From Daphnia carinata (Eukaryota; Arthropoda; Branchiopoda; Diplostraca; Daphniidae): a DNA stretch of 64,000 nt. The notes under the pieces were generated by a model. It saw nothing but the letters and a program-made list of their open reading frames with translations. It searched no databases and was not told the DNA's origin. A program made the position numbers and the translations under genes. Position 1 is the stretch's first letter; each line of letters opens with the position of its first letter. Below are positions 61,742-64,000 of this stretch, piece by piece. The stretch covers positions 3,100,001 to 3,164,000 of the forward strand of contig NC_081340.1 of assembly GCF_022539665.2 (NCBI RefSeq), in the 5' to 3' direction.

Positions 61742-63317
61742 CTACTCATCGTCTTTTTCGATCATTTCGAAATCCTTTCCCGTTTGTTCCGATTCTGTTT
61801 CGGATTTGTCTTCGGTATCCCTAAATTATAATATTAATTATAGTTATTGTTGCAGATCAAACTGAGTGTTTACTTGCCCGTGCGTCAAGAACATTCGTAT
61901 AACTTACTCGATATTGTCAAGTTGTGTGTCTTCATCGCCACTCTCTTCCGCTTTTTCTTCGTTTTCATCGTCAGACAATTTTTTTTTGCCATTATTTTTC
62001 TTGTCTTTCTTGCTTGCAGATTCTTTGTCCCTACATTCGTACTTCGATATTTGTGGTGTCAATAAATTAATATCTGACAAAGCGCTGATTTGATTTGAAT
62101 CGATACCTTCCAAAGCGGCCAGAATGAGGCAAAAAATCCAACGTCTTCAGTGAGATTCGGGAAGATCCATAAGTGATGACGACCCATTGATACGAGCCAC
62201 AACAGACAAAAAATTAGCACACGCAGAACAGCAAGACCAAAGATAAACATAAGAAACCCAGCAGCTCCAATACTCAAGTAATAGACACCTTTCCTGCATA
62301 CAAAATATGTTCGTTAGAAATGTCAATCTAACAACTTCAAAGAAAACGCATTCTTACCTTACTACTGGAGGCCACAGCGGGAAGAGGCAAAGAGCAACAA
62401 CGGCTAAAACGACACCACCACCAGCAAGCCAATAGTAGTACGGGATGGGATCATATATCCAGACATAGGCATCATTTCCATCCACAAAACGCTGTTCCAA
62501 ATGCATGTCTAGACGAATTTTACGTTTTTCTTTTTTCCCTTTCTCCTTCTTTTCCTCCGCATGACTACTCTCCGCATCATCCCCTTTCTTCTCCTCTTCA
62601 GCTTCTGATTTTTCTTTTTTTCCACTTTCATCTTTCTCCTTCTTCTTTTCTTTTTTTTTGGAACGGGCTTTCAGTTCCTGTTCAGTCACTGGTATCTTCC
62701 TAGCTCTATGAAAAAACTTCTTGCGCAAAAGTCTGAAATAAAAAGGATGTGAATTAGAATATAGTTTTTGCCAAACAAGACCATAACAATCAATCGATAC
62801 TGACAGGTCAAGGTACTGAACCACTGTTTCTCGTGTTGTGAAAAGGGGTTCTTCTTTATTTTTTCCTGGGGAGCTCCAGGGGGAAGTCAACAGTTTGTCA
62901 ACTGCTTTGGAGGCTGTGAAGTACTCTACACTGTGACTGAGAAATTTTGTTTTCTTGCAAGGAACATTGGCTTTAATCCATTTTGCAACTGCAATTTCTT
63001 CGCTGGTAGGCTTGGTGGTTGGATGCATTACTTCAACATCCTATACACAAAATTGAAATAAAATTGCGAAAAAAATGATTTCACTCGACAATTTAAAAAA
63101 AATTCTTCATTCGAAAAACGACAAAACATTGTATAATTAACTAAAGCCAATGACTAGGTAAAGGTCGTTGTCTCGTGCCCGAGGGTTTTCGTGAACGATG
63201 TAAACTGGCAAATCATACACGAAACGGAAAAAAAAATGTGTATAAAAGGCATAAGACTTTTCTTACATCTTTTTTTTTTGCCTTGGTTACTTTTCTCTTT
63301 TCTACTTTACTAGCCAT
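61742..63317 (-). CDS. SEC62: Translocation protein SEC62
   Basis: Six minus-strand exons (63317-63267, 63040-62805, 62732-62358, 62293-62107, 62041-61908, 61820-61742) join in frame to 353 residues. The N-terminal cytosolic domain contains SVEYFTASKAVDKLL, LFTTRETVVQYL and KKFFHRARK, all hallmark SEC62 blocks. A highly charged Lys/Glu linker follows. Two membrane helices lie at about 194-216 and 229-252, joined by the short FPLWPPVVRKGVYYLS loop. Then come GRHHLWIFPNLTEDVGF and an acidic C-terminal tail. SEC62 works with SEC63 and the SEC61 channel in post-translational import of short precursors into the ER. In mammals its tail also drives recovery ER-phagy through an FEMI LC3-binding motif. 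The same core, KDFEMIEKDDE, closes this protein. The exon 2 donor is the unusual GTCAGT, chosen because it restores the family spacing (LDLLLRKKFF). Confidence 0.95.
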
Positions 63318-63609
63318 TATTTCTCTGCTTCAACTATCAAAATAACTTGTCAGTCACAGAACACGGCTTCAACAAAAAGCAACAACGGTGCAAGACGTCA
63401 TTACAATCTGACGTGGAACTGTTACTAGCAGACGATGTGGTGCAGACGATCTTTCGTTCCCCTAGTTAGTTCTTTACTTATACTGACAATATATACATAG
63501 GCAGGACATACTTCTTTCTTGCCTTTGTTGCACAGCGTAAAACATATGAAAATCAAATCATATACATTATAAGTGTACAAAACTTCAATCTCATGACAGC
63601 TGGACGACA
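63318..63609. promoter_or_regulatory. Shared region between head-to-head SEC62 and DNAJC28 genes
   Basis: Only 292 bases separate the two start codons, so both promoters and 5' UTRs must lie here or overlap the genes. No clear TATA box is seen in either direction, which is common for housekeeping bidirectional promoters. Confidence 0.5.
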
Positions 63610-64000
63610 ATGATTCTTCTCAAGGGCTGCAAAAGGCCTCTTCGGAGATTGCCTGCAATCAACATACGAAAAATCGTCACAAGTCTTTCTGTTAATCAAC
63701 AGATTTCCCACGTGGACTACCAAGTACGGAAAATCGCGTTTTGTTTTCAAATTGTCCTGGTATTCAATTATAAACTCTTTGGTTGCAAGGCATGCTATAA
63801 AGTTCTTGGTTTACATGAAAATTGCAGTCAACAAGAACTTAAGGCAGCTTTTGTGGGGTTGGCTAAGAAACATCATCCTGACAGTAATCAAGAAGCTGAT
63901 TCAGCAAAATTTCAACTAGTACCTCTTTTTATGATTTTTGAAATGATATATGAAAAATATACTAGCTTGATGTTTTGATATTTAGATTGAAAATGCATAC
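63610..64000 (+). CDS. DNAJC28: DnaJ homologue subfamily C member 28 (5' part, runs off the window)
   Basis: Exons 63610-63723, 63790-63918 and 63986 onward are in frame, with introns of 66 and 67 bases. The first exon encodes a basic, hydroxylated leader (CKRPLRRLPAINIRK) typical of a mitochondrial targeting sequence. The J-domain follows: CYKVLGLHENCSQQELKAAF, then LAKKHHPDSN with the essential HPD tripeptide, then ADSAKFQLIENAY. The ADSA-x-F...IE-x-AY spacing matches DNAJC28, not the more common J-proteins. The diagnostic DUF1992 region would lie beyond the window, so the assignment rests on the J-domain only. J-proteins stimulate Hsp70 ATPase activity. It is divergently arranged with SEC62. 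Confidence 0.8.

Overview
The window is nuclear DNA of an arthropod, most likely a branchiopod crustacean of the Daphnia type. The reasons are GT-AG introns throughout, a rhabdomeric opsin, and compact introns of about 60-100 bases in the right-hand genes. The species assignment is inference. All exon models below were built by hand: I read splice sites, checked that reading phase is kept across each junction, and compared the products with families I know.

Layout. (1) 118-20604, plus strand: a 16-exon M13 (neprilysin-like) type II membrane protein of 823 codons. The zinc-binding and catalytic motifs are gone, so it looks like a pseudopeptidase. Its second intron is about 8.9 kb. (2) 20605-45573: a long gene-poor stretch full of poly-A/T tracts and GT microsatellites. 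It hides at least one phase-consistent spliced ORF that I do not recognise (28756-31371) and a weaker one near 35.3-35.7 kb. (3) 45574-48725, plus: a 13-exon ABCG half-transporter of 715 residues, with a possible alternative first exon at 45122. (4) 50632-51470, minus: RBM48, a minor-spliceosome RRM protein. (5) 52573-54040, plus: an r-opsin of 387 residues, with a TATA box and an RCSI/Pax6-like site upstream. (6) 55.5-60.1 kb: a repeat-rich block. It holds a gene fragment, a large inverted duplication whose inner arms are identical over about 370 bases, three tRNA-like sequences between the arms, a tiny three-exon ORF on the minus strand, and a 270-base foldback element. (7) 60516-61181, plus: TTC36. 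(8) 61742-63317, minus: SEC62, which keeps an FEMI-type LC3-interacting motif. (9) 63610 to the end, plus: the 5' part of a DNAJC28-like mitochondrial J-protein, head-to-head with SEC62.

The genes are independent eukaryotic loci and do not form a pathway. There are no operons, CRISPR arrays or phage elements. Texture changes sharply near 49 kb: homopolymer runs of ten or more are everywhere to the left and rare to the right. The points most worth a second look are the dead neprilysin, the altered counterion region of the opsin, the inverted duplication with its hairpins and tRNA-like inserts, the hidden spliced ORFs, and the SEC62 ER-phagy motif.
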